From Pyrrhosoma nymphula (Eukaryota > Arthropoda > Insecta > Odonata > Coenagrionidae), in the NCBI GenBank assembly GCA_963573305.1, contig OY754332.1, positions 142,283,977 through 142,347,976 of the forward strand: a DNA stretch of 64,000 nt, in the 5' to 3' direction. The notes under the pieces are model-generated. The model saw nothing but the letters and a program-made list of their open reading frames with translations, did no database searches and was not told the DNA's origin. Each line of letters starts with the position of its first letter. The first letter of the stretch is position 1. Shown in pieces: positions 1 through 11,662 of this stretch. The position numbers and the translations under genes are program-made.

Positions 1-273
1 CACGTTCAACGCACGCACTCACGCGTGTAGCTTCAAGTCTTCCAGTGACTTGTGAGCGCAATGAGAGGGCGAATGGATAAAAAATTAACTTCAACCTTTT
101 CGAATCGTTAGCGATGACTTCTAACAAATTCCACAGTTTCAACGTTCAAACGCACCTCCAAGCTTAAATGTCACCAAGAGATCCGCTATTATAAACTGCA
201 CGCACTTATTCATGTGTATATATATATTTATAAGTGGAGGAGAAATTTATAAAAATAAACTGGATATCACTCG

Positions 274-740
274 TTGAAACTTAGTTTCGGTAGCACTGAA
301 TCATTAAGTGTATCCGATACAAGCGCGGCACGGCTGACGGGCGAGGTGCGGGCGTGGTGCGGGCGGGGTTCTCAGTCGTGTTGCTCAGCGGAATTACAAG
401 GGAGACGACAGCGGCGGAGAGGGATATGGGATGGGGGGAGCTGTTCCGGCGGAGGGGTGTCCATGTTCAAACGAAGAGCAAGGAGTAGCATAGTGCACGG
501 ATTCGAGCATCGTGTAACGTCCGTGGGCGAGGGGAGTGGGTGCGGAAAGTTTTGAAGAGCAGGCGGGTGGGAGGGGGTGCGGAGCCCCTGCATGCCCCTG
601 TGCGAAAGCGCCGCCTTCGTCGCTCGGGCAGAAGAACTAGAGGGGGCCCGGTGTGGGGCCGTGGGGGTGGTGGGGGGGCGGAGCAGCGATGGGGAGGGTC
701 CGGGGCGAGGAGCAAAGCCAATCAATCTGTTATCCTGTCT
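274..740. other. GC-rich, CpG-containing block with purine-biased + strand
   Basis: The + strand is dominated by GGGAGG- and GGTGGG-type runs and CpG dinucleotides, in sharp contrast to the AT-rich flanks. A G-run cluster near 663-680 could form a G-quadruplex. Several overlapping ORFs on both strands exist only because stop codons are rare in GC-rich DNA; they look low-complexity and match no family I know. It could be a CpG island or promoter of a gene outside the window. That is inference from composition only. Confidence 0.4.
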
Positions 741-879
741 GTTGGGTCCAATAAGGGTAAGCAAAGCATTAGGGGGCTAATCCAATCATGGATTGGTTGG
801 GCGCTGACGAGGGAGGAGGGCCCGAGATTAAAGAATCGTGGGAGTGTCAAAATAAAACTCTCGTGGAAAATATTTTGAG

Positions 880-2030
880 GGTGAACCGGATTTCGATGTT
901 TTCAGTAAAGTAAATTAACCGTGCTCCACTTGAGTTATCATGGAGTGCTCATTTTGAACGCGGATCGTCAGTTTCCTTCTGTGACTACTCGAGATACAGG
1001 GATTCATTTTATAGGATTACCAGAATAATCTACTCGGTTTCTTTTAAAAGAGCCGCAAGTACTCACATCTCCACTAATTACCAAACCTATGTATCTCCTC
1101 TCATATAAATATAAGGAGTTGTGATTCAGAGTCTGCAAACGTGAGTCTATGAATCAGAATCACCAAACGTTTAAGGAAAAACCTGAGATAAAAAGAAGAA
1201 TGTAAAGGAAAACTGAAATGTGGTCAGCACACCGTTAATGAAAAGCACTAAACAAAACTCCCTCTCAAAATTAATGATTTAGTTAAAGTACTCTCAATAT
1301 TTATCAACCCTTAGTGAAAAGTGAAATTAATTATTTAGTTAACGATTATTTGTTGCTGTTTTCTTTGGCTCCCGAATTTCCCATTCCTAAATTATTTCAT
1401 TCGATGCATTATTTAAATAAAAATATTTCAGTTGAATAAATATTACAACAAACTAATAAATCTCCAGATGTGTTGGAGGTGTAAGAGATGCATAATTTTT
1501 AAATATTGAAACATCTTTGATGAATAGTTAAATGATAAATACATACTACTGGGAAAATTGTTTAAAACTGGTGAAACTACTGATTCAACTTTGAGAAAAG
1601 TATTCACCGTAATTAACAAACTAGCTGCTAGATATTCAATTGTATTTTTTAACACAATAATATATTGATTTACCTACAACCCCAGCGGAAACGTCCAAAC
1701 TCCATTTCCACTCTTTTTTCCCTGTTCAGATTTCTCTCCCGGGGTTCAGTCCGTTTTTACTGAAGTTCCACCCCTCCAAGAATTAAAAAAAAATCCATCG
1801 CCATTGGGAACGCCCATGGAGGGGGAAAACACATTTTCAACTCCCAAACAACTCAACGGTTATTGCAGCCAGCGATCAATTCAAAATCTCGCTAGAGGAG
1901 CAGCGGCGCGACGGGAAATATTGAAAAACCTTTCGCCCTGCAACCCTTAATTTTCCTCGCAAAGTCGGTCATGTGAACTCACCGGACTAGCGGGGAAACT
2001 GCTTTCGAGTGGTCGCGTTTTCCACTCGCT
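880..2030. other. AT-rich stretch without recognisable content
   Basis: No coding signal, repeat family or RNA gene was recognised here. The short ORFs are AT-rich and have no domain resemblance. Confidence 0.5.
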
Positions 2031-2400
2031 CACTGGCGCTTTAAAGCGAGTGATATCGGTGAAGAGGCCCAGGGTTCGGCAGGGCCCTCCAATCTCCCAC
2101 CCCCACCTCACTCACTCACGCCACGGCCGTGCACAAGGTGCGGTGCAAAGGAGTGGCCGCAAGTGGCAAACAAGGGTCCACTCCCCGGCGGCGCAGCGGC
2201 GGCGGGGTCGCACCCGTTTTCCGTCCGTGAAGATGGATCGGCCGTGATGCGATCGCGGCAACAATCTCTCGGTTGCTGGGGGGCGGGAGGGGGACATCTC
2301 TCGCCTCCGCATTGTGTCCCAGCGACCCGCCGTGGCAGCAGGGTAGGTCATGGTGGAAGAGCCCCATCGCCGGCGGCAAGGGAGACAGTGAAGGGGAAAT
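2030..2400. other. Second GC-rich, CpG-containing block
   Basis: GC content and CpG frequency rise abruptly and fall again at about 2400. ORFs on both strands overlap here, as expected from composition alone. No domain is recognisable. It could be a regulatory CpG-rich segment. Confidence 0.35.
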
Positions 2401-2454
2401 GTTCAATATTCACGTGCGGGGGCAACTTTGAGGGATTTCATTTAATGTAAGCAG

Positions 2455-2725
2455 GCAAAGGAAACAGTTCAGCGGATCGGGCTGGAGTGGAGGATTTCTC
2501 TCTTGAGAGCTCGGGTTCAAATCACGGCGGTGGCGGAGATTTTTCATAATAATCCCGGTTGCTAAAACGTTCTATATGAAGAGCACTTCAAGTACAGTCC
2601 ATTGTCCGTCGGTTGGGACGTTAAACCTTGGCCCCATTGGCGTCTTTTGCTATAAGAGCAGGCTAATGCCAACGCCGAATGTCTCTCCACTCCTCCCTTA
2701 TAATCCTTCCCATGGCAAGCTGTCA
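2455..2725 (+). mobile_element. SINE, family A (tRNA-like head plus conserved body)
   Basis: A degenerate Pol III B-box-like sequence, GGTTCAAATCA, lies at 2514-2524. The body at about 2578-2700 (GAGCACTTCA, then GGGACGTTAAACC, then AAGAGCAGGCTAATGCC) aligns by eye with a second copy at 30715-30830. The tail is pyrimidine-rich (CTCCACTCCTCCCTT). Two diverged copies sharing one internal layout support an interspersed family. Ends and target duplications are not resolved. Confidence 0.65.
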
Positions 2726-3140
2726 ATGTTCTTTGTTATGAAAATAGTGTGGAATTCTCCAAGTTTACGTGTGTTCCATTTTAACCAACTTTACTCAAAA
2801 AAACTCAGATTTCCGGTCAGCCATCGAAAACACACCCTGAATCGCCGATGCGGCGAGTTAAGAGTCTCGCTTTAGCGAGAATTTCATTGCATATTGTATG
2901 AGTATTAGCCCTATGTTGTACACCATATGAAACCTTACGTACTCAAAGATTCTAGGGACTTTTTTATGATCGGAGAAAATGTGAAATATTATGCATAGGG
3001 AAATGGAAAAGGGTAATTAATCAAGTACGTACCTATGCGGGAGATTATTAGGTTCAATCTAAAAAAGAAAACGATTCACTACATTCAAAGAGCAGTACAT
3101 ACCAAATGGAATAATTTCTCATTTCTCGAGAAACGAGTCT
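2726..3140. other. Unannotated AT-rich stretch
   Basis: No feature recognised. Confidence 0.5.
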
Positions 3141-3480
3141 ATTTCCACATTGAAACTTCCTTCGGCTTCCTGATGCCGTGGATTTGAGTCCCGCCTGGGT
3201 AAGGATCAAATGGAAAAAAGAAAACGATCCAGCTCATGAAAGAACTACTCTCAAACGATTTTATTCAGGCACCAGGTAACAATTTACCAACTTCGAGGAT
3301 ATACGTAAAAGAGAGAAAATGGTTTGTGCTCTCAGTCCCGGATTCGAACTGGCTTCAAACTGGCTTCTCTCACCCGACGTCGTCTTCCCGCCTCGAGGCG
3401 AATCTCACCACCAAAGGCATTGACTTTGTGAATGGTCGTCCAACACTATGTCTCAAAATACCTCTAATATCAAGCCTAAG
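3140..3480. repeat. Possible decayed tRNA-derived SINE heads
   Basis: On the minus strand, GTTCGAATCCGGG (rc of about 3342-3355) resembles a B box, with a GC-rich head to its right. On the + strand, GGATTTGAGTCCCGC near 3180-3194 also resembles a B box. Neither copy has a clear A box or a second aligned copy, so these are tentative. Confidence 0.35.
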
Positions 3481-3529
3481 GGGTTGCTACATGTTTGAAA
3501 AATACTTATATGATTATCGTTGACGCCTC

Positions 3530-4085
3530 GGTTTGCACTAAAATACAGTCGGCCGTATTAATAGATTTCTGCCAAAAACGGGATAATTAATTTACTAAAT
3601 TAGTCGGCTACAAACAGAGCTTAGTGGCTCACCGAAAAATTGGATTCGTGGATACTTTTTAGCTAGTCACTAGTAGCTACAAATTTCGAATGTTACTATC
3701 GTCCCTAATACAGTGGAGCCATAGAACCTGCGGCTACCAATGGTATGACAATTGGTAACCTCTGTCAGAGAAACCAAGGTGCAATGTTTGACAACACGGT
3801 TTCCTCGAAGCGAAGCAAATGAAGTCATTTACTATGCACAAATCATGTTCGAGTTAATCACTATTTGCCACTGTAGGTCAAAATAAATAAATAAGATAGT
3901 CAATATATTAAATGTAGAATTAATAAGTAGTTAATTCATAGCCTATGAAAACTTCTGGGGATATTTCTGTTTGGAAAATTCCTTTTAAATGCATATACAG
4001 ATAAATTCATTTTTTTCGCTATTATTTTCAATTTGTAAATCAAAGCAAAATAATAAACTACAGATGTACAGATATACAGACTACA
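3530..4085. other. Unannotated stretch
   Basis: No coding or repeat signal recognised. Confidence 0.5.
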
Positions 4086-4089
4086 CGAT

Positions 4090-4345
4090 CGATATGAAAT
4101 GATGGACAAAGTAAGAAATGAAGAAGTCTAGGGAAGATTAGCAGATGAAAATATCATATGCAGTACTTTAGAAAAAAGAAGAACCAGATGTATTGGGCTC
4201 ACCCTGAGGGGCAATGGGTTTGAGAGAAGTATAAAATTGAAGGAGAAATAGAAGGAAAGTCCCATGAGGCCAAGGAATAAATAAAAAGACCAAGTTAAGG
4301 GAAAATTACATAAGAAGAACTACCAGGGAGCATGAGAACTAGCAT
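4090..4345 (+). pseudogene. LINE ORF2 C-terminal tail, decayed
   Basis: Translation across interrupted frames gives DKVRNEEV, then LEKRRTRCIGLTLRGN, then a basic stretch. This resembles the segment downstream of the reverse transcriptase in many animal LINEs, where a conserved RR-x-R-W-I-G-H-x-L-R-type sequence follows the thumb. In-frame stops (for example TAG soon after the first motif) show it is dead. No catalytic RT core is present. A similar fragment lies at 16935-17275. Clade is not assigned. Confidence 0.55.
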
Positions 4346-4369
4346 TAGATAGATAAATAGATAGATAAC
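4346..4369. repeat. GATA microsatellite, possible minus-strand LINE tail
   Basis: The array is GATAGATAAATAGATAGATAA, followed by a TTTATTCGG-like sequence. The layout resembles the GATAA-repeat 3' tail of the minus-strand LINE at 20187. It may therefore be the tail of another minus-strand LINE lying to its right, but no coding part of such an element was found. Confidence 0.5.
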
Positions 4370-4399
4370 GTCTTTATTCGGGCGGAATCGAGACTTAAA

Positions 4400-7300
4400 A
4401 GTTGCTTCTTCCATATTTAGGGAATTGTAAGGTCTGCTGTCGACCAATCTTAGGATTGAATGACCAATGAGTGCATGCTATTGTAAAGTGTCCGTAATTA
4501 ATACTTTCGTTGAATAAGCTGTTTTCTATGATATTTCTTTGTACATTCCTTTTTTATGATAAATTTCATTGAGATCTCCATTTTTAAATGCATAAATTGA
4601 TTAGCTACAACATATTCTACTCTGAACATCCAATAAAAAGTACTAGCATATGGTATTTTTAAACAATTATATAAATTGAAATATGACGATCAATTAAAAT
4701 AGGTACTCGATTTTGCGCAGCTCAGAATGTAATTTTCTATTCAAAATAGCTATCCTCTATAAAAGTTTAACGTTATTGTAAATAAAAACCCGCAGAACAC
4801 GCTATACAGTAACATCATATTGTTTCCCGTGCTCGGTATAACACTACAAAACTTTCACACATAATAGTATCAGAAAACTCCATTTCTCACGTAGCCAATC
4901 TTTACTCCTGATTTTTATTACTAATTACAAGTATGGGTTATACCTAACACACAACAAGCTTTCTAAGATATTCTCCGTTCTTTCTATTCAAATATACAAT
5001 ACATTGAAGAAGTAAGCATATTCCCTATTTAAATAATAGTTATTAAGTTGACGAATTGCTTCTTGTCCGAAGTATATCCTGTACGAACAATCGGTCAAAA
5101 TCTCTCATTGGTAATAAAATACCTGAGTAGAATGAATATTCCAGGCTAAGTGCCCTTATTCTCATACTTGTATTAGTGGGTCCCGAGGTAATTATATCCT
5201 GTTGGTTCCCTCTCAGACTGCGGATAGCATACTCCAATATCCTTCACGTATAGGAACATTCTTCTTTATTCACTCTTATGGGATGCTTTCCCCAACTCCA
5301 AGGATCGGATATACAACCGCTCATATTTACCATTCTCCTCTTGAAGAAGTGCCTAAGGGGAGCAAAGGAGGAGTTTCCGAGTGTCTTTCCTTTTCCGTAA
5401 TCCAAACTTGCCCTTCTCAAAGAATTCTTCTGCTCAGAGTTCAATTTCTTTAGAAGACGACCACTGTCCACATATTTGATGCATATGTCATCACGTGATA
5501 GTTCCAAAGTAATAAATCTATCATTCCTGTGCCTTTAGGATAGAGGCATTGTTTATTTGTAAAGTCCATGGCCCTGTTCCGAAGGACAGAAAATTCCAGA
5601 TCACTTTTTGGAAATTAGCTTGTCTTTTCTTCAGCATTTCACCATAATTGTAAGAAGCGAATAAATACCGCTAGCTAACGTTGCTGTTGTTCACAATAAC
5701 AATTGTTCACAAACAGTTTCTCAGTAGCTAAACCGACTCTTAACAGAGAGACTATCACCCGTTTTTTACAAATACCTCGTTCTAAGTTAACCAATTATGC
5801 TAAAAGCTCTCTTTCATCGCAAAATAGTTTTACTTTCCACTGATATTTCCTCATATATATAATCAAAATAAATCCGGTTCCGAAAGATGTAGGTACCATT
5901 TAGAATTACATTCCGCAGTAGATAACGAGGCGCCTGAACTTTCCCGAGATCTGTGTTTTTTGTACGTGAATACTTCGTCCATATTTAGTCACATTTCCCA
6001 GTATTCTAGTAATTATGTCCCTCGTCCCTTATCCGACAGATCTAACCGTAATTTTTTAAAATGTATTTTATATTACTCTCGAATATTACTCACCCTATTA
6101 GTGAAAGAAAGCTTCCTCAGAATAACTTTTCCTTCCACTCCAAGTGATGGCATCTACTGAGCCACATTTCGTAATATGACATCATCCCCCTACCAATAGC
6201 GCATCGCCATGCTGGATCGTTTGCCCGATATATATAAGAACTGCATTTCAGGCATTACATCCGCATTCAAACTTGCTGTCGTTGTTTCATCGGCCTTTCA
6301 CGAAAGATGATGTCCGTTTTGTTTTCCAAGGAAAGTAGCGACTACTCACTGGCGTTTGAAGACTGCAAATTTGAATATGTTCTGCTGAAATTGGAAACCA
6401 AATATTAAATTTTCCGTCATTATCGGCCAGCATATCCTCGGCGTAATTTCGCTAACTCAAGCTCCCAAGGCTCGGCCTTAGTACACACCATGATTAGGAA
6501 GGTACTCGTATCTAATCTCCTCGGTCACTAACAAACGCTCAGCTGCTTCATTCTTTACAAGGAATACATTAGCCATGCACTAAAACTGCCTCCTCGTTCT
6601 ACAGAAGTCTGGCGGGCTTCAAAAATAATTTTTTTTTTCAGCTGAAGAGTCTTTTAAGGAATATTGGAGATATTCGTAGGATTTACACATTGAAGTAACT
6701 CCCATAGACAATGATGCACAGACACTCTAACGCAAAAGATAGCATTTAGTCTCACGTGAGGCGTTCCATTCGTAGATCTATAATCATCAACTTCAAATTT
6801 TAATTCAAATTACTGCTTGCATGGCTAGAGCGGAGTGACCTCCTGAGGGGAACGCACAAGTGTAAAAAATCCAGGGAAAAACAATACGTCTATACTGGAA
6901 TAAAAACTTATATACCCCGGCTATAGGCCGAAAACTTAAACGAATCAAGCTTCTCAACCATCCTCTCCCACTATGACTTCATATTCCAATCACAGCCCAG
7001 GTGCATTATTTTCTTAACTGTGTATTTCTTTTTCAAGTAGTCTAAGCAACAGTGTTGATGAGTAGATACACTCATTTATAGTGACGCTGTTAATACCATT
7101 TTCAAATGTCCAATGTGGAGGGATAACGTACACATCTTCGCTTTCTTTCTTATTATCCGCTAAGGAAATACCTTTTCTCTATCTACATCACCATGTTGCC
7201 ATTTAAGCATCAAAGCGATGGAGTGAGTTATTGAGGAGAGTTGAAACAAATATGTTATATATTATAAGAGTAGAGAAGTTGTAATCAAACAACAAACGAA
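4400..7300. other. Long AT-rich stretch without recognised genes
   Basis: Only short random-looking ORFs occur. A TATATATAAG string near 6228 could be a TATA box but has no supporting gene model. Nothing else recognised. Confidence 0.5.
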
Positions 7301-7379
7301 TTATGTAAATGATACGAGCACTGATTTTGAGGATACCGGGACTAACCACGGTAGTTACCTTTACGGAGTCACCTACAAG

Positions 7380-7489
7380 TGCACATAAGTGCGATTTCTA
7401 CATAGAAAAAATCATTTTCCTTGACCCGGATTTGAACTCGGATCCCTCGATTTCACGCCGAGTGCTTTTGCCAGTTAAGCTGCCTCGGT
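7380..7489 (-). mobile_element. tRNA-derived SINE, minus copy of a head-to-head pair
   Basis: The reverse complement reads GCAGCTTAACTGGC (A-box region), then GAGTTCAAATCC (B box), then a body containing AATGATTTTTTCTATG. The same order is found in the plus copy that starts immediately to the right. The tRNA-like heads face each other and form an imperfect inverted repeat (7448-7481 against 7490-7523, 4 mismatches in 34). Confidence 0.7.
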
Positions 7490-7610
7490 AGCTTAACTGA
7501 CTAAAGCACTTGGCGCGAAATCGTGGGTTCGAATCCCGATCGAGTCGAATGATTTTTCCCCTGTGGAATATCGCACTGATACGAGCACTGTTCAATGCCA
7601 ATGTCAAACA
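7482..7610 (+). mobile_element. tRNA-derived SINE, plus copy of a head-to-head pair
   Basis: The A-box region is TAGCTTAACTGACTAAAGC. The B box GGTTCGAATCC at about 7526-7536 is a perfect match to the Pol III consensus. The body AATGATTTTTCCCCTGTGG matches that of the adjacent minus copy. The acceptor stem does not close as in a real tRNA, so this is a SINE and not a tRNA gene. Confidence 0.75.
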
Positions 7611-7789
7611 ATTGATTTAATTCAATACACACTAATTTGCACCGCATAGGCTTTTTTAAAATGTATCATATCATATAACTGACGGGAGCCACTATCATTT
7701 TCCATCGATTTACTAATTTCGGTACATATTAGTTTAAAAACAGTTATGTCAAGTATTTCAGGCATTCTTTCATCGTTAGGCACCTGATG

Positions 7790-7824
7790 CGCAATCTTCA
7801 GTACCCGAGGTACTGAAGATTGCG
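7790..7824. repeat. Perfect 16-bp palindrome, 3-bp spacer
   Basis: The arms 7790-7805 and 7809-7824 are exact reverse complements around CGA. There is no terminator-like T run. It belongs to a set of similar short-spacer inverted duplications in this window. Confidence 0.85.
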
Positions 7825-8029
7825 ACCCCAGTGCAATGAGAACCAGTTACTACCAAAGTAAATCCATAGGTGGAAATCAGAAATTGTGTAATTTATTTAA
7901 GATAGATTTCCACAGGGTTAAGACTGAGAATAATCAACTCAACGGATGAATTTATGAAGGGAAGGATGGAGAACGACGCTTTGAGCGGGGATGAGTTTTG
8001 AGGGGGTTGTGAGTCCCCGATGGTCGGAG

Positions 8030-8480
8030 ATGAGGTCACTACTGTTGAGCTAGAGACGCCCCGAAATCCTGGTGCACGCTGAACCACTCCGGTTCCAGCG
8101 AATCACGGGGATGGGCCGGGGAAGAGTCTCTTCGTCGTGCCAAGAGAGTGAACGCCATTGTTTCCCTTCGCATCCACATCCCGAAGGCAAAGACGGGACG
8201 AAGTGTGACTGAAGGCTTGTGAGGGTTGATGGGAGTCCCACGGGCGAGGGGGAGACCCACGTGCTGTTTGCGAGCTGATTTCGCATGCAAAAGGTGGATC
8301 AATCCGAGAGGGAGGTGTGCCGGCTCTGAGCACGGCTCCGGAGTCGAGAGGGCGGCTGTTATTTTCGGCGGAGGGAACGGCGGCACCCGAGCTCATTCTC
8401 CACCATTGTTTGCACCGCTTCAAATAAAAATGAGCGCTCCTCGGTGGTGGCGATTAAATGGCAATCGAGAAGTGTGAGTG
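8030..8480. other. GC-rich block
   Basis: GC- and CpG-rich relative to its flanks, with overlapping ORFs on both strands up to 115 codons that look like compositional artefacts. No domain recognised. Possible CpG island. Confidence 0.35.
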
Positions 8481-8697
8481 GTGCGGGAGAAGGTACGGAA
8501 TATTAAAAAGGAATGCGCATATTAATTCTTTAAACCCATCTACTAATGAGCGAGTGTCAAACCCGTCCATAGGCTGAAATAAAAGTCAAGATTGGTCATT
8601 TCGGGGACACGGTCATAGATTTCAAGTAAATACATTCGGGGCAACATTTAACGGCCGTCGAGGTGCTTGCGCTGTCGTCTATGGCCCGCGACGCGTA

Positions 8698-9108
8698 GTG
8701 AGTATAGGTCGGCGTCTGAAACATTATTTGAAATTTTATAACTTACTATGGACTTACCACCAACTAAACGAGTACAAAGTCAACTTTTGGCTTAATTTTA
8801 CACATCTAGGTGAGATATTTTCTTTGCTACCAAATTTTACGGAGGAGAGCAACGTAGTTACAAGATATTGGGCGCAGACATTTTTGCGAATTCCCAAAAT
8901 GGCGGCCAGGTGCCAAAGGTCCCTAAGCGCGCCTCAAACATGCGCGGTACCAACACAAAAACATATTCCCATCGAAGTCATGTTCCCGATTTCACAACAG
9001 GACATTCATTTCAATCATGTAATTAGTCACGAGGTTATAGTGCCGCAAAGGATCACCCTGCAGAGGTTAAATCACCGTTTCCGTCCTGGTTTCACAATAA
9101 CACTCTGA
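8698..9108 (+). CDS. Unrecognised 136-codon ORF, doubtful
   Basis: This is the longest ORF in the first 10 kb that does not sit in a GC-rich block. It opens with GTG rather than ATG and I recognise no domain, signal peptide or repeat in its translation. It could be an exon of an unknown gene or random open sequence. Nothing in the flanks (promoter, poly(A) signal, clear splice sites) decides between these. I would not treat it as a gene on present evidence. Confidence 0.15.
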   Translation: MSIGRRLKHYLKFYNLLWTYHQLNEYKVNFWLNFTHLGEIFSLLPNFTEESNVVTRYWAQTFLRIPKMAARCQRSLSAPQTCAVPTQKHIPIEVMFPISQQDIHFNHVISHEVIVPQRITLQRLNHRFRPGFTITL

Positions 9109-9214
9109 TATGAAAGCCTCTTCCATGTCAAAAAGAACAACATTTAATTCAGAGAATATATGCATGCACTTCTCTTTTCTAACTGATAGCACCAGTTCCC
9201 TACAGGAAGGGTGC

Positions 9215-9345
9215 AGGTTGAGTAACTACGATAAATTTATTTACAATACTGTCGAATAAAATTTCATGTCATTTTACTAGCAGCCGCTCATGGTTTCGAC
9301 ACTCCAGTCATCATTACGATTGACCTAATTTCTTAAGTGCAGTTC
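9215..9345 (-). repeat. PLE-like fragment with hammerhead-ribozyme-like core
   Basis: The minus strand at 9314-9292 reads ATGATGA, then a short stem GAC/GUC, then GAAACC. This matches the hammerhead layout CUGANGA-stem II-GAAA except for the first C. Downstream, ATGAAATTTTATTCGACA resembles the sequence following GAAACC in the foldback at 42225-42457, which supports a shared repeat family. No protein-coding part is attached. Confidence 0.5.
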
Positions 9346-11165
9346 TGCTCCTCTATCGATTGTGTTCAGTTCGACACGATAGCTCAGAAATTATGGTAAT
9401 GCCCACATATTTGACTCCATCCGCTGCATTTCATCTACTTCCACCACTTTGAAATACTTGATGGCATCGATGAAATTCCATTCATAATAATTGTACAGTA
9501 TTTCCCTAGCTAGGGCAAAGATATTAAAAATCCGTCAAGAGACTGAAAAAGAGAACAGCGAACTCTAAAAATGAATACATTGAAATGCTTACTTTAATTA
9601 TCATCGTGGAAAAATACATCCTAATGAGGAAGCTTTTATGTATAAAGAGTCATATTTGACAGTCATTATTTTTGACGCGTGATTAGATGAGAATTACAAG
9701 TTACACAGTATATAAACCCCATTCACAAACTACAGATGATTCGAGTCATGATCAATGAAGAAGAAAATGATTCGAGAAAGGAACATTTTCACCTACAAAC
9801 AGAAGCAGTGTTACCAATTTAGGGTATTTTCCGCTATAATTAATATTTTCTAAAACCATCTGGTGTAAGAAAATTTCGGATTTAAGAAACGGATTATATG
9901 GCATATTTTTCTGAATAATCAAGGTTATTCTCAGTTTTTTTTTTTCTATTTTTTATGCACCATGAATGGTTGGTCAAGTCGCAGTTATGCGCAGCCATAA
10001 TTCAGTCATTCCGCAGATTTTTTAGATACTGTAATTACTGAGAGCTTTCTTTTGGTTAAATAAATAAAACATATATATCAATTCGGAGGGAAATATAATT
10101 TGATTCCTTCATGCCCTTCACCCATCCACATGCTTTCAGATGGGACCAGCATCGCTGGCTGCCCGTTTGCGGGTTATTTGAATCATTCTGGCACCAGTCA
10201 ACACTCATCCCACCTATTCCTAAATTGTTAAAAGAAGATAGTTATTCTATACCCTTCCCAATGTATCAAAATTATGTCACCATGCATTCAAACTGTTTTT
10301 GCTGCTTTTTCGTGGAACATATTCTCAGATGTTTCCACGCACTACCTCCACCGTAATTTGACTAGCGTTAAAAAAATAAATCCTCCTTCTCCTCTCTTTA
10401 AAGCGCAAATCTATGGAATTGCTGAATAGCAAATTGTTCTGAATTGATCATGTCATTTTCAGTAAATTTCTAACCCAATGACTTTGGAGCAGTAAAGGAA
10501 AAGGCGTTCTGTATCTTCTGTGTAAAGAAACAAACGCAGGTAATCTAATTTTACTTTGACCAGAGTCACAGAAAGGGAAGCAGTCGTTCTTGACTTAACG
10601 ACTCTCTTCTGGGAATACCTAGATGCTTTCTGCGGACTTACACTCAATTCCGGCAAAAAATATAATTTTATAAAACAGAGAGACAATTTAAAATACCTGA
10701 TAGTCTTTTAAATTAACCATGCTTAATGCTGATTCTCTGTGGCTTTTCTTTCTTATTTCCTGCTCACAATCTACCTCAAGAATATTTTCTCGATGATATC
10801 TTTTAATATTAGTTGAATTACAAAGAAAAATAGCCATCAATAGCGGAAACTGGTTTATTTTTTCCTAGAAATCTTGCAGAAGCATATGGGTAGGTGTTTG
10901 CAACACTGCACACTTGGGTGCGAGAATAGGGCTGTCAAGGTACGAGCCACAATGAAGAGAAGAAATACAGAAAAGCAATTGAGAATGATAATGAGGATAA
11001 GTGATGTGCATTCATGGTTTTGGTCTCGCACTCTTTTTGATTCAGCATTCGCGAGAATGAGCAACTCCAGAGTCTACCAGTTACACTAGACGCCAAGTTA
11101 TAGATATTAAACAGTAATAGAATAGAACTGATGATCTCAGGCCTGACCTCGTGGAAATTATGGAT
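9346..11165. other. Unannotated AT-rich stretch
   Basis: Several ORFs of 70-80 codons exist but none resembles a known protein. Confidence 0.5.
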
Positions 11166-11170
11166 ATCCG

Positions 11171-11246
11171 TGATGAGAAAACCACCTTTGTTAATTCCAC
11201 AAACTTGTGGAAGTTTGTGGAATTAACAAAGGTGGTTTTCTCATCA
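11171..11246. repeat. Perfect 34-bp palindrome, 8-bp spacer
   Basis: The arms 11171-11204 and 11213-11246 are exact reverse complements around TTGTGGAA. I saw no target duplication and no match elsewhere in the window. Confidence 0.9.
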
Positions 11247-11249
11247 TGG

Positions 11250-11640
11250 ATAGAAATAGAATAGCTTTAAAAAGTTATTTTTTTTCTGTTTACTCGTCAG
11301 AAAGGCCTTTTCAATAAAACAATGTTAGAGGTATAATAATATTTCAATGAAAAAAGGGAGCCGCACAAGCTTTTAAACTTCTTGAGCGAATTTTTATTAC
11401 CACCAAGACCTGAAATGAAAATTAATACAATGTTGACTCCATCATCCGGGCTGAGCTTCTATGTGTCCTAAGAGCGTTTCATTTTGAGTATAAGCTTGTG
11501 ACAATCACTCAGTTTCCGCCAAACTGTCGCAATTGAGCAGGGTGTGAACTGTCGAGTCCGCGCCTAATATCTGAGAGATACATTGCGGGCTTCCACGTCA
11601 GTGCTAATTTGGCCCGCGCGTGAGATGGAATGGCTTTAAC
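11250..11640. other. Probable left flank or left end of the piggyBac remnant
   Basis: At 11580-11592 CATTGCGGGCTTCC resembles the repeated motif near the right end of the element (13685-13732), and both copies are preceded by an ATCTGA-AGATA-like string. I did not find a TTAA-CCC left terminus, so the left end may be lost. Confidence 0.35.
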
Positions 11641-11662
11641 TTCAAGGTGTGAGATCAAAGTG

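Noticed and set aside
372..878. Overlapping ORFs of 84-130 codons on both strands
   Set aside because: Compositional artefacts of a GC-rich, strand-biased segment.
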